DNA of 8,042 bases from Gammaproteobacteria bacterium (lineage in GTDB: Bacteria > Pseudomonadota > Gammaproteobacteria > Pseudomonadales > Pseudomonadaceae). The stretch covers positions 1 to 8,042 of the forward strand of contig JAAZCO010000032.1 in NCBI GenBank assembly GCA_012513235.1. Direction: 5' to 3'. Each line of letters begins with the position of its first letter. Position 1 is the first letter of the stretch. Position numbers and translations under genes: made by a program. Shown here piece by piece: positions 1 to 5,454 of this stretch. Below the pieces are notes generated by a model, which saw nothing but the letters and a program-made list of their open reading frames with translations, was not told the origin of the DNA and made no database searches.

Positions 1-711
1 ACCGAGCTTGAGCAACTGCTGGTGAACCTCACCGGCAATTTTTTCAGATAACGCAGGTAATACACGCGGACCAGCTTCAAGCAAGGTAATACACATATTT
101 TCAGGCTGAATATTATCTAAACCATAAGCCGATAATTGCTGTGAAGCGCGACGTAATTCAGCTGCCAATTCAACACCCGTAGCACCTGCACCCACAATCG
201 CAATATTCACGGTCGCATCAGCACCGCCTTGCGCATGAGCGCTTAAATACTCACCCAGTAAACGTCGGTGAAAGTTCAGAGCATGCTGTGGGCTGTCTAG
301 AAAGATACAATGCTCAGCCGCGCCTTTAGTACCAAAATCATTGGTTAAACTACCGACAGCAACAACTAAAGTGTCGTAATTTAAGCTGCGTGCTGGCACT
401 AATTGATGACCTTTCTCATCAACTGTAGCGCTGAGCTCAATTTTTTTAGCTGCTCGATCGATACCTGAAAAGCGGCCAATTTGAAATTCAAAATGATTCC
501 ATTTGGCTTGCGCGACATAGTTTAATTCGTTGTCGGTACTGTTCAGTGAGCCTGTGGCCACCTCATGCAGCAAAGGTTTCCAAATATGGGTTAAATTGGC
601 GTCGACCAAAGTGATTTTAGCTTTTTTACGTCTGCCTAAGGTGCGACCTAAACGTGTCGCCAACTCCAAACCACCGGCGCCACCGCCGACCACGACAATG
701 CGATGTAACAT
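1..711 (-). CDS. ndh: Type II NADH:quinone dehydrogenase (NDH-2), N-terminal part
   Basis: Open frame of 237 codons from an ATG at 711 to the window edge, so the C-terminus is missing (family members are usually about 430 residues). NDH-2 is a single-subunit, non-proton-pumping flavoenzyme on the inner face of the cytoplasmic membrane that passes electrons from NADH to quinone. Directly visible are an FAD-binding Rossmann glycine motif at residues 9-14 (GGGAGG), the NDH-2-like stretch HIWKPLLHEVATGS at 42-55, and a second Rossmann motif at 174-179 (GAGATG) followed by VELAAE, with an acidic residue (E212, LLEAGPR) placed to contact the NADH ribose. The protein reads like Pseudomonas NDH-2 throughout. 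It is preceded by a 175-bp gap after the GFA gene on the same strand, so it probably has its own promoter. A TATAGT hexamer lies at 747-752 on the minus strand, but I see no good -35 partner. The SD is weak (AGG about 9 nt before the ATG). Confidence 0.93.
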   Translation of the reverse strand, partial: MLHRIVVVGGGAGGLELATRLGRTLGRRKKAKITLVDANLTHIWKPLLHEVATGSLNSTDNELNYVAQAKWNHFEFQIGRFSGIDRAAKKIELSATVDEKGHQLVPARSLNYDTLVVAVGSLTNDFGTKGAAEHCIFLDSPQHALNFHRRLLGEYLSAHAQGGADATVNIAIVGAGATGVELAAELRRASQQLSAYGLDNIQPENMCITLLEAGPRVLPALSEKIAGEVHQQLLKLG

Positions 712-886
712 GCTATTTAGCCTATAAAATGATAAATACTTTCACCACTATACGATTAAATGCCAAGGTACAGCAGTGTTCTTTATAGCCTACACTAAAG
801 CATTATAAATCCAGCCTAAACTGAGTGGCAATCCAACTGCTGCAGACCAACAGGCAGTGCTTAATCTGCAGTCATTGCTAGATACA
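712..886. other. Intergenic gap upstream of ndh
   Basis: This 175-bp gap lies between the GFA gene and ndh, both on the minus strand. It should hold the ndh promoter and possibly the end of the EthD-GFA transcript. I see one -10-like hexamer for the minus strand (TATAGT, 747-752) and a weak bulged stem (ACTGC at 836-840 against GCAGT at 854-858) with no T-tract. Nothing here is convincing enough to call as a promoter or terminator, and no coding frame with a start and SD is apparent. Confidence 0.4.
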
Positions 887-1321
887 TTAGGAGGGTAAAG
901 TCTCGCCACTACCGCCCATTTCACTGGGTATATCACGCATCTTGGGCAAGCCATCATCCATACGTAATACTGTTTCTTGGTAATGCACATGCACACCTGG
1001 TTGAAAATTGAATTCGGGAATAATCGCTGCATAAACATCGGTTAAACCCATTTCAGGATGCTCAGTCAACACATGGCCACCACAGACTGAGCACCAGCAA
1101 CGCGTACTTTGTGGCGTTTGGTTATAGCGAGATAGATGCTCATGTCCTTGATCAATGCGCACAGCCTCAGGCTTCCACAAAGTAAAGGCATTCACTGGGC
1201 CTGCTGACCAATGTCGGCATGATTCACAATGGCAATAGCCCATCGCTTGCGGCTCACCTGTAACAGTTAAACGTACCGCACCACAAAAACACTGTCCGTG
1301 ATATTCAGTTGCCTGAGTCAT
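887..1321 (-). CDS. GFA/CENP-V family zinc-binding protein
   Basis: Protein of 144 residues with the complete cysteine pattern of the GFA (glutathione-dependent formaldehyde-activating enzyme, CENP-V/GFA) fold. The pattern is GQCFCGAV with C11 and C13, YCHCESC with C30, C32 and C35, and CWCSVCGG with C75, C77 and C80. These residues are known to bind structural and catalytic zinc in the family. The C-terminus GGSGE is also common in these proteins. The founding member was reported to promote S-hydroxymethylglutathione formation, but most members have no proven substrate, so formaldehyde chemistry should not be assumed. The start is supported by GAGGTG at 1326-1331, 4 nt before the ATG. It lies 30 bp downstream of the EthD-type gene on the same strand, so the two are probably co-transcribed. 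Confidence 0.88.
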   Translation of the reverse strand: MTQATEYHGQCFCGAVRLTVTGEPQAMGYCHCESCRHWSAGPVNAFTLWKPEAVRIDQGHEHLSRYNQTPQSTRCWCSVCGGHVLTEHPEMGLTDVYAAIIPEFNFQPGVHVHYQETVLRMDDGLPKMRDIPSEMGGSGETLPS

Positions 1322-1351
1322 AATTCACCTCGTTTAAAATCAGTCGCTTGA

Positions 1352-1657
1352 TTAGGCTGCTACATGGCCGACTAAGACCGTGACACCACCCGTTGCAAAG
1401 TTGGCAATATCAGCAACAAGAGCCTGCCCAGCATCAGAATTCATCGCAGTATCCATCTGTGCTTGCGTCGTAAAATACAGCTCAGCCATGCGATAATAAT
1501 GTGGCAGTGAACCATCAGCTTCACTAGCAAATACAGTTAACTCAGCACGCTGTATGCCCTCTACATAAGCCACTAAAGGCAAGTGCTTAGTGTTGTAGTA
1601 GCTTTCAAAATCTTCTGATTGCGTCGGGTGTCCGTATAACACTGTCAACTTGAGCAT
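1352..1657 (-). CDS. EthD family protein (dimeric alpha-beta barrel)
   Basis: Protein of 101 residues matching the EthD family, which are small ferredoxin-like alpha/beta-barrel proteins that usually dimerise. Typical features are the N-terminal strand LKLTVLYGHP, then DFESYYNTKHLPLV (residues 16-29) with the conserved Y-x-x-x-H-L-P element, a central YYRMAELYF strand, and a C-terminal VTVLVG strand. EthD itself is needed for ethyl tert-butyl ether degradation in Rhodococcus, but relatives are widespread and mostly uncharacterised. No signal peptide is seen, so it is probably cytoplasmic. The start is supported by TAGGACAG just upstream (AGGA about 7 nt before the ATG). It is the first gene of a likely two-gene operon with the GFA protein. 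Family assignment is good; function is unknown. Confidence 0.85.
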   Translation of the reverse strand: MLKLTVLYGHPTQSEDFESYYNTKHLPLVAYVEGIQRAELTVFASEADGSLPHYYRMAELYFTTQAQMDTAMNSDAGQALVADIANFATGGVTVLVGHVAA

Positions 1658-1943
1658 AGGCTGTCCTATAAAAAGAGTTCAGTGAGACTTAACAACACGT
1701 AAAAGACATGCTGATCAGTACCATGAACTCCTTTTTAGCACTGCAAGTGGCGACGCCACAATAAGCCGAAAAGGGCTTAAATCTTATCCAATAGTCGCCC
1801 TAGACCAAGTGATGAAAGCGCTAAAAATTATCTGCATGGCGAACAACTTAGCCTGCACAATAGGGCGCACATCCTATAGGCTAGGCATTATTGTCTAAGG
1901 CGTTTTCAACGTAGACGCTTGTTTATATTTTGGAGTGGTGGTT
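1658..1943. other. Divergent intergenic region rich in inverted repeats
   Basis: This 286-bp gap separates the minus-strand EthD operon from the plus-strand FliL-like gene and should contain both promoters. I cannot pick a convincing -35/-10 pair for either side. It holds several dyads. GTGGCG-A-CGCCAC lies at 1747-1759, and TAAGCC-6 nt-GGCTTA at 1762-1779. CGCCCTA at 1796-1802 is complementary to TAGGGCG at 1861-1867. A nested cluster lies at 1847-1920 and is listed separately. A 12-codon minus-strand mini-frame with an SD-like AAAAAGGAG lies at 1689-1736. No longer gene is supported. Confidence 0.5.
1847..1920 (+). promoter_or_regulatory. Overlapping hairpin-forming leader of the FliL-like gene
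   Basis: Three stems can be drawn directly. Stem A pairs TAGCCT (1849-1854) with AGGCTA (1878-1883) and ATAGG (1860-1864) with CCTAT (1873-1877), leaving a 5-nt bulge on one side. Stem B pairs CTTAG (1847-1851) with CTAAG (1895-1899) and ACAATA (1857-1862) with TATTGT (1889-1894). Stem C pairs AAGGCGT (1897-1903) with ACGCTT (1915-1920), with one bulged G. A and B compete for the same bases, and B and C overlap. Stem C ends 11 nt before the SD of the following gene. Whether this works as RNA (leader control) or as DNA (operator dyads) cannot be decided here, and no transcription start is known. Confidence 0.35.
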
Positions 1944-2342
1944 GTGAAGTATTTATCATTTTTATTATTAGCATTGTCCGTCAGCACCACAGCCTATGCT
2001 GAAGATGCAGCGGCACCAGCAACACAAACAGCCTATGTCAGCCTCGCTCCCGCATTAGTGGGTAATTACGGCGCTGGAACCAAGCTCAAATACTACAAAG
2101 CTGATATTGCCTTGCGAGTGCAGGCAGAAAACGTGGCAACCGTCGAATATCATGAGCCATTGATTCGCGATCAACTGATCCAATTATTTGCACAGCAAAC
2201 AGATGAAGATATGCAAGAGTCTGCCGGTAAGGAAGGCGTGAGAAAAGCAGCATTAAAGCAGGTACAGCAAGCACTCAATCAAGAAGAAGGACAACCGCTG
2301 GTTGAGGACTTATTGTTTAATAACTTGGTGGTTCAGCCTTAA
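1944..2342 (+). CDS. Secreted FliL-like protein
   Basis: I choose the GTG at 1944, giving 132 residues that begin MKYLSFLLLALSVSTTAYA and have a clear signal peptide with likely cleavage after A19. GGAG at 1932-1935 sits 8 nt upstream, a good SD spacing. The earlier in-frame GTG codons at 1935 and 1938 would overlap or crowd that SD. The mature part (YVSLAPALVGNYG, KLKYYKADIALRVQ, EPLIRDQLIQLF, then a C-terminal VEDLLFNNLVVQP) matches the FliL family, whose flagellar members stabilise stators at the basal body and carry an N-terminal membrane anchor. Here the hydrophobic N-terminus looks cleavable and there are no flagellar genes nearby, so this is probably an orphan periplasmic relative rather than flagellar FliL. 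I recall similar non-flagellar paralogues in Pseudomonas. It ends at the two hairpins shared with the convergent outer-membrane gene. Confidence 0.8.
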   Translation: MKYLSFLLLALSVSTTAYAEDAAAPATQTAYVSLAPALVGNYGAGTKLKYYKADIALRVQAENVATVEYHEPLIRDQLIQLFAQQTDEDMQESAGKEGVRKAALKQVQQALNQEEGQPLVEDLLFNNLVVQP

Positions 2343-2352
2343 TATTTAACAA

Positions 2353-2377
2353 ACCTGCCGTTATTGCAACGGCAGGT
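2353..2377. terminator. Perfect 10-bp hairpin between convergent genes
   Basis: ACCTGCCGTT (2353-2362) and AACGGCAGGT (2368-2377) form a perfect stem around the 5-nt loop ATTGC, 10 bp after the stop of the FliL-like gene. On the plus strand no T-run follows. On the minus strand TTGTTAAATATT follows, a weak U-rich tail. Location and stem strength make a bidirectional terminator likely, probably acting together with the neighbouring 16-bp stem. Confidence 0.7.
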
Positions 2378-2411
2378 GCCTACGCTACAACTTAGAAGTT
2401 GTAGCGTAGGC
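2378..2411. terminator. 16-bp perfect inverted repeat spanning the barrel gene stop codon
   Basis: GCCTACGCTACAACTT (2378-2393) is the exact reverse complement of AAGTTGTAGCGTAGGC (2396-2411), with only AG between them. The right arm is the coding sequence for the last residues (GLRYNF) of the outer-membrane protein on the minus strand, and the stop TAA (2392-2394) sits at the tip. It directly abuts the 10-bp hairpin, giving tandem stems at a convergent junction. A transcription-terminating or 3'-end-stabilising role is inferred. Confidence 0.7.
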
Positions 2412-3078
2412 CGACTGATACAAAGTCAATATCGTGTTTGAAGCTCATTTTTTCATCATCAACATTAACTTTTTTATTTCCAACACCTTGATAGCGCTCA
2501 TATTCAGTAACAATGGCTAACTCTGGGGTCAGGTTATAAGAGGCACCCACACCAAATGAGGGTACCCACTTATTTACAGTTTTACTAACTGAGTCCTTAT
2601 AACTACCCAAAGGCGTAACCCAACTATCTTTAAGATTTATTTTAGTACGCATCAAGTGGTAGCCAGCTTTAGTAAATAACGTAAAGTCTTGGATGGGATA
2701 TTTACCAACAATGTTTGCACCAAAACCACTGGTTTTTAAACTTAGCTTATCGTCAAATGTAACAGGAGTACCAAGACCAGTAAGACCTGAAAAGCTGCCC
2801 TTATAATGAGATTTACCTAAATCGGTATATTGAGCTTCAAGTGCTATATATGAATGAACATTCAAACCAACGACAATTTTATGACCTGTACTTGAACGAT
2901 CACTGGATGTCTGCCCACCAATTTCTTTATAATCACTCAACTCTATTTTTGCTATTTTTGGCATCTTTGCCTTAACATGCCCAATACTATAAGTGGCATA
3001 ACCGGTTATCTCACTTGCCTGCACGGCAGTCGCTGCAAGTGTGCATATCGCTAGAGCCAATACTGTCTTCTTTAACAT
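2392..3078 (-). CDS. OmpA-like outer-membrane beta-barrel protein
   Basis: Protein of 228 residues with a signal peptide (MLKKTVLALAICTLAATAVQA, likely cleavage after A21). The mature chain of about 207 residues is made of alternating, aromatic-rich strands and ends in LRYNF. A terminal phenylalanine after alternating hydrophobic residues is the known beta-signal read by the BAM assembly machine. Size and the ALEAQYTDLGKSHY, FGANIVGKYPIQDFTLFTKAGYHLMRT and FGVGASYNLTPELAIVTEYERY segments fit an eight-stranded OmpA N-terminal-type barrel. There is no peptidoglycan-binding OmpA C-terminal domain. The specific role (porin, adhesin, structural) is unknown. AGGGAG at 3086-3091, 7 nt before the ATG, supports the start. 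Its DNA is notably AT-richer than the biotin operon. It lies 128 bp downstream of bioD on the same strand, and its upstream gap leaves room for its own promoter. Confidence 0.85.
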   Translation of the reverse strand: MLKKTVLALAICTLAATAVQASEITGYATYSIGHVKAKMPKIAKIELSDYKEIGGQTSSDRSSTGHKIVVGLNVHSYIALEAQYTDLGKSHYKGSFSGLTGLGTPVTFDDKLSLKTSGFGANIVGKYPIQDFTLFTKAGYHLMRTKINLKDSWVTPLGSYKDSVSKTVNKWVPSFGVGASYNLTPELAIVTEYERYQGVGNKKVNVDDEKMSFKHDIDFVSVGLRYNF

Positions 3079-3160
3079 CCTGTTACTCCCTGAATATCAA
3101 TTGTGTTCAATGCGTGACGAATATTGAGCAAAACAACAACGATATCCAGCGATTAACCTT

Positions 3161-3184
3161 GAAAACAGTCAAAATTACTGACTA
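3161..3184 (-). terminator. Weak hairpin after bioD
   Basis: On the minus strand TAGTCA and TGACTG can pair (3179-3184 with 3166-3171, including one U-G pair), with a further G-U closing a 5-nt loop, followed by TTTTC. It begins 22 bp after the bioD stop. The stem is AT-rich and short, so it may be a weak end of the biotin transcript or chance. The rest of the bioD to outer-membrane-gene gap (3079-3206) contains a TTGACT (minus strand, 3167-3172) with no convincing -10 partner. Confidence 0.25.
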
Positions 3185-3206
3185 AATTTCAATTTTGTGA
3201 CGCAGT

Positions 3207-3914
3207 TCACATATTTACGCTAGGTTTTAACTGATCAGTACCCAGAAACTCTTGAAAAAACTCCGCCACATGCTCTGCAGTAGCAGCCTCTAAATGTGGC
3301 ACTGTCGCCAAACATGGTGCGTTAATATGCTGCTGAAGAAACTCAATATTCTCAGCCAAGCGCGCACAATCTGGATCAATGATATTCGCCACCCAGCCGG
3401 CTAATTCCAATCCATCGTTACGAATGGCTTCAACGGTCAATAACGCATGATTGATGCAGCCCAGCTTGACACCCACCACCAAGATCACGGGCAAATTCAA
3501 CGCTACTGCAAAATCAGACAAGTACTCGTTCGCAGAAATCGGCACGCGCCAGCCGCCGGCACCTTCGATTAAAGTGAAGTCTGCTTGTGCTTGCAGAACA
3601 ACCTGCGCTGCTTGGTATAAATCTGTCACCCGCAACTCAACTCCAACGTCCTGCACAGCAATATGTGGCGCAATCGCCGGGGCAAAAGCGTAAGGATTGA
3701 CTTGGGAGTAGGGCAGTTGCACTGTGCTTTGTGCAATTAACGCGAGGGCATCACTATTGCGTAACCCTTGCGGGGTCATCTCACAACCTGAGGCGACCGG
3801 CTTCATGGCTAAAGTGCTACGCCCTTGCTGTTTCGCGGCACATAATAAACCGGCGGTAATAGTCGTTTTACCCGCGTCGGTATCAGTGCCAGTAATAAAA
3901 TACGCCTGTGACAT
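3207..3914 (-). CDS. bioD: Dethiobiotin synthetase
   Basis: ATP-dependent enzyme that carboxylates 7,8-diaminopelargonate and closes the ureido ring to give dethiobiotin, the penultimate step of biotin synthesis in the cytoplasm. The 235-residue protein is close to the usual 220-230. The P-loop GTDTDAGKTT is at residues 9-18 with K16, and the substrate-site lysine is K38 in AMKPVASG (equivalent to K37 of E. coli). NPYAFAPAIAPH is at 73-84, the Mg/ATP element IEGAGGWRVPI at 116-126, and GVKLGCINHALLT at 148-160. All are diagnostic. The start codon follows the bioC stop by 3 bp, with GAGGA at 3922-3926, so translation is probably coupled to bioC. It is the last gene of the operon. The C-terminal tail is a little longer than typical but unremarkable. 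Confidence 0.97.
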   Translation of the reverse strand: MSQAYFITGTDTDAGKTTITAGLLCAAKQQGRSTLAMKPVASGCEMTPQGLRNSDALALIAQSTVQLPYSQVNPYAFAPAIAPHIAVQDVGVELRVTDLYQAAQVVLQAQADFTLIEGAGGWRVPISANEYLSDFAVALNLPVILVVGVKLGCINHALLTVEAIRNDGLELAGWVANIIDPDCARLAENIEFLQQHINAPCLATVPHLEAATAEHVAEFFQEFLGTDQLKPSVNM

Positions 3915-3917
3915 CGG

Positions 3918-4733
3918 TTAATCCTCTTTACGTAAAACGCCGTAAATCACCTGCCACGTGGCTGGTAAACCCTGCGGCTGACGATAGCTCTCATAAGCAT
4001 CCAACAGGCGCTGCAAACCCTGTCGACCCACTAAACCCTGCGCACGCCCAGCCTGCACATGATCAGCACCTAAATGCTTAAGTTCATGCGTCAGTTCGCG
4101 CACCTTGGAGTAATGGTAGGTATGGGTATGACAATGCACATCCAGCACCTGTAAACCACAGTTCGCAGTTAAATCCTGATACAGACTCAAAGGCCTAAAT
4201 TGATTCACATGTGCTAAGTTATCCACAGCCTGCCAACTGTTACGCAGTTCGAATAAAGAGCCATCCGCTAGACTGCTAAACAGCACTACACCGCCAGGTT
4301 TGAGTACACGTTTAATCTCACTGAGCACTCGTGAAAAATCCGTACACCACTGTAAGGCCAAACTACTGAATACCAGATCTTGGCTGTTATCTGGCAGTGG
4401 TAGTTGCTCTGCATCCGCGCAGATATAATCCAGCTCGGGGCAACGGTTACGGGCGAAACTCAGCATACCTTCAGCCAGGTCCAGACCTATACCTTGGGCA
4501 TGAGGCCAGCGCTGTTGTAATTGCTGACAAAAGTAGCCGGTGCCGCAACCCATATCCAGCCAGTGCTGCACCACTGTTTGCGAAGGCTCAGGCAGCAAGC
4601 TCAAGAGCCGCGTACCGACTGCACGCTGAAAATCAGCCACGCTATCATAGGTGCTGGCAGCACGGGAAAACGCCGCAGCCACGTGCTGTTTTTCAGACTG
4701 TTTGCAAGGCTGTGGAGTAGGGTGTTCAAGCAT
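3918..4733 (-). CDS. bioC: Malonyl-ACP O-methyltransferase
   Basis: SAM-dependent methyltransferase that esterifies the free carboxyl of malonyl-ACP so that the fatty-acid machinery can extend it to pimeloyl-ACP methyl ester. I place the start at ATG 4733 (MLEHPTPQP), giving 271 residues. A longer frame reaches back to 4847, but that would add 38 non-family residues inside bioH. AGGGTG lies about 7 nt before ATG 4733. Motifs are the BioC N-terminal AAFSRAASTYD (20-30), SAM motif I LDMGCGTGYF (59-68), GLDLAEGML (83-91), ADAEQLPLPDNSQDLVFSSLALQWC (106-130, where SSLALQWC is characteristic of BioC) and RVLKPGGVVLFSSL. The start overlaps the bioH stop by 8 bp, and the gene ends 3 bp before bioD. 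It should act with the adjacent BioH as the ester-adding and ester-removing pair. Confidence 0.95.
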   Translation of the reverse strand: MLEHPTPQPCKQSEKQHVAAAFSRAASTYDSVADFQRAVGTRLLSLLPEPSQTVVQHWLDMGCGTGYFCQQLQQRWPHAQGIGLDLAEGMLSFARNRCPELDYICADAEQLPLPDNSQDLVFSSLALQWCTDFSRVLSEIKRVLKPGGVVLFSSLADGSLFELRNSWQAVDNLAHVNQFRPLSLYQDLTANCGLQVLDVHCHTHTYHYSKVRELTHELKHLGADHVQAGRAQGLVGRQGLQRLLDAYESYRQPQGLPATWQVIYGVLRKED

Positions 4734-5454
4734 GTTCTGCACCCTGAATAAAGCTGGCGATCCGCTGCGCCAGCAACTGTGACTCAGCCATACTGCTAGC
4801 ATGGCTGTGGCCCAACATCTCAACCCGAGCCTGTGCATTGAGTTCACTCACAGCCTCGGCTGCAGCGGATGGAACTAGCGCATCGTGTTCAGCAAACAGG
4901 TGCAACTGCCGCCCAGTAAAGCTACGGATGGCTTGACGATTATCTAACTCGGCCAGTACATCCAAAGCAGCCAGTGCACTGGCTAATTCATCCACTGGTA
5001 CCGCTGCCTGTAATTGACGTGAAAGCTGACGCGCCTCTGCGGCACCTTGACTGCAGAGCAGGGCAAAGCGCTTTAAACAGACGCCAGGATCATTCGCACA
5101 CAAGGCACGAAAGTCAGTAAAAGTTGCGATAGGCATGGCGACTGACCAACCCTCGCGCGCAACAAAGCATGCATTGCTGGCGTAACTGATCACGCCCGCA
5201 CAAGCGGCCTGACGCTGTGCTGCCAAAGCAGTCGCCAGCATGCCGCCTAAGGACCAGCCGATCAGCCAACAATCCTGCGGAAATTGCTGATCAAGCTGCT
5301 GAAGCACTTGAGCTGCATCTTGACCCTGCATACTGGGTAACGGCTGAATCTGTACATTGAAGTCAGGTAAGGCCGCACTCAACTCTTGTGCTAACAACTG
5401 TAACGGCTCGACACCCAGGCCCCAACCGGGTAATAAGACAATCTGCTTACTCAT
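4726..5454 (-). CDS. bioH: Pimeloyl-ACP methyl ester carboxylesterase
   Basis: Alpha/beta-hydrolase that removes the methyl group from pimeloyl-ACP methyl ester, ending chain growth and releasing pimeloyl-ACP for BioF. The start is ATG 5454 (MSKQIVLLPGWGLG), preceded by a strong TGGAGG at 5461-5466 (6 nt spacing). The frame extends to 5487, but those 11 extra codons lie within bioF and match no BioH. Length is 242 residues (E. coli 256). Visible are the oxyanion-hole segment PGWGLG (9-14), the nucleophile elbow GWSLGG with S68, the acid D191 in AEHDALVP, and the catalytic histidine in GHSHA (H218 most likely; H216 is the alternative). Start and stop overlap bioF and bioC by 8 bp each, implying coupled translation. 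This BioH is operon-borne, unlike the detached bioH of E. coli. Confidence 0.95.
   Translation of the reverse strand: MSKQIVLLPGWGLGVEPLQLLAQELSAALPDFNVQIQPLPSMQGQDAAQVLQQLDQQFPQDCWLIGWSLGGMLATALAAQRQAACAGVISYASNACFVAREGWSVAMPIATFTDFRALCANDPGVCLKRFALLCSQGAAEARQLSRQLQAAVPVDELASALAALDVLAELDNRQAIRSFTGRQLHLFAEHDALVPSAAAEAVSELNAQARVEMLGHSHASSMAESQLLAQRIASFIQGAEHA

Noticed and set aside
790..1038. 82-codon minus-strand open frame partly in the gap after the GFA gene
   Set aside because: It overlaps the end of the GFA gene in another frame, shows no recognisable family pattern, and the GFA protein already has its natural C-terminus, so no frameshift is needed.
1711..1718. CTGATCAG palindrome, also present at 3231-3238
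   Set aside because: An 8-bp self-complementary word occurring twice, once inside bioD, is within chance and shows no shared context.
1708..1764. 18-residue plus-strand frame ending at 1764
   Set aside because: No clear SD, hairpin sequence within it, and nothing to distinguish it from chance.
4397..4751. Plus-strand open frames antisense to bioC (and similar ones antisense to bioF, bioB and bioD)
   Set aside because: They lie opposite well-supported enzymes, have no SD or family features, and contain low-quality composition typical of shadow frames.
4734..4847. 38-codon N-terminal extension of bioC, with hydrophobic residues that could suggest a membrane segment
   Set aside because: It lies wholly within bioH in another frame and matches no BioC N-terminus. 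ATG 4733 has an SD and the normal BioC start region.
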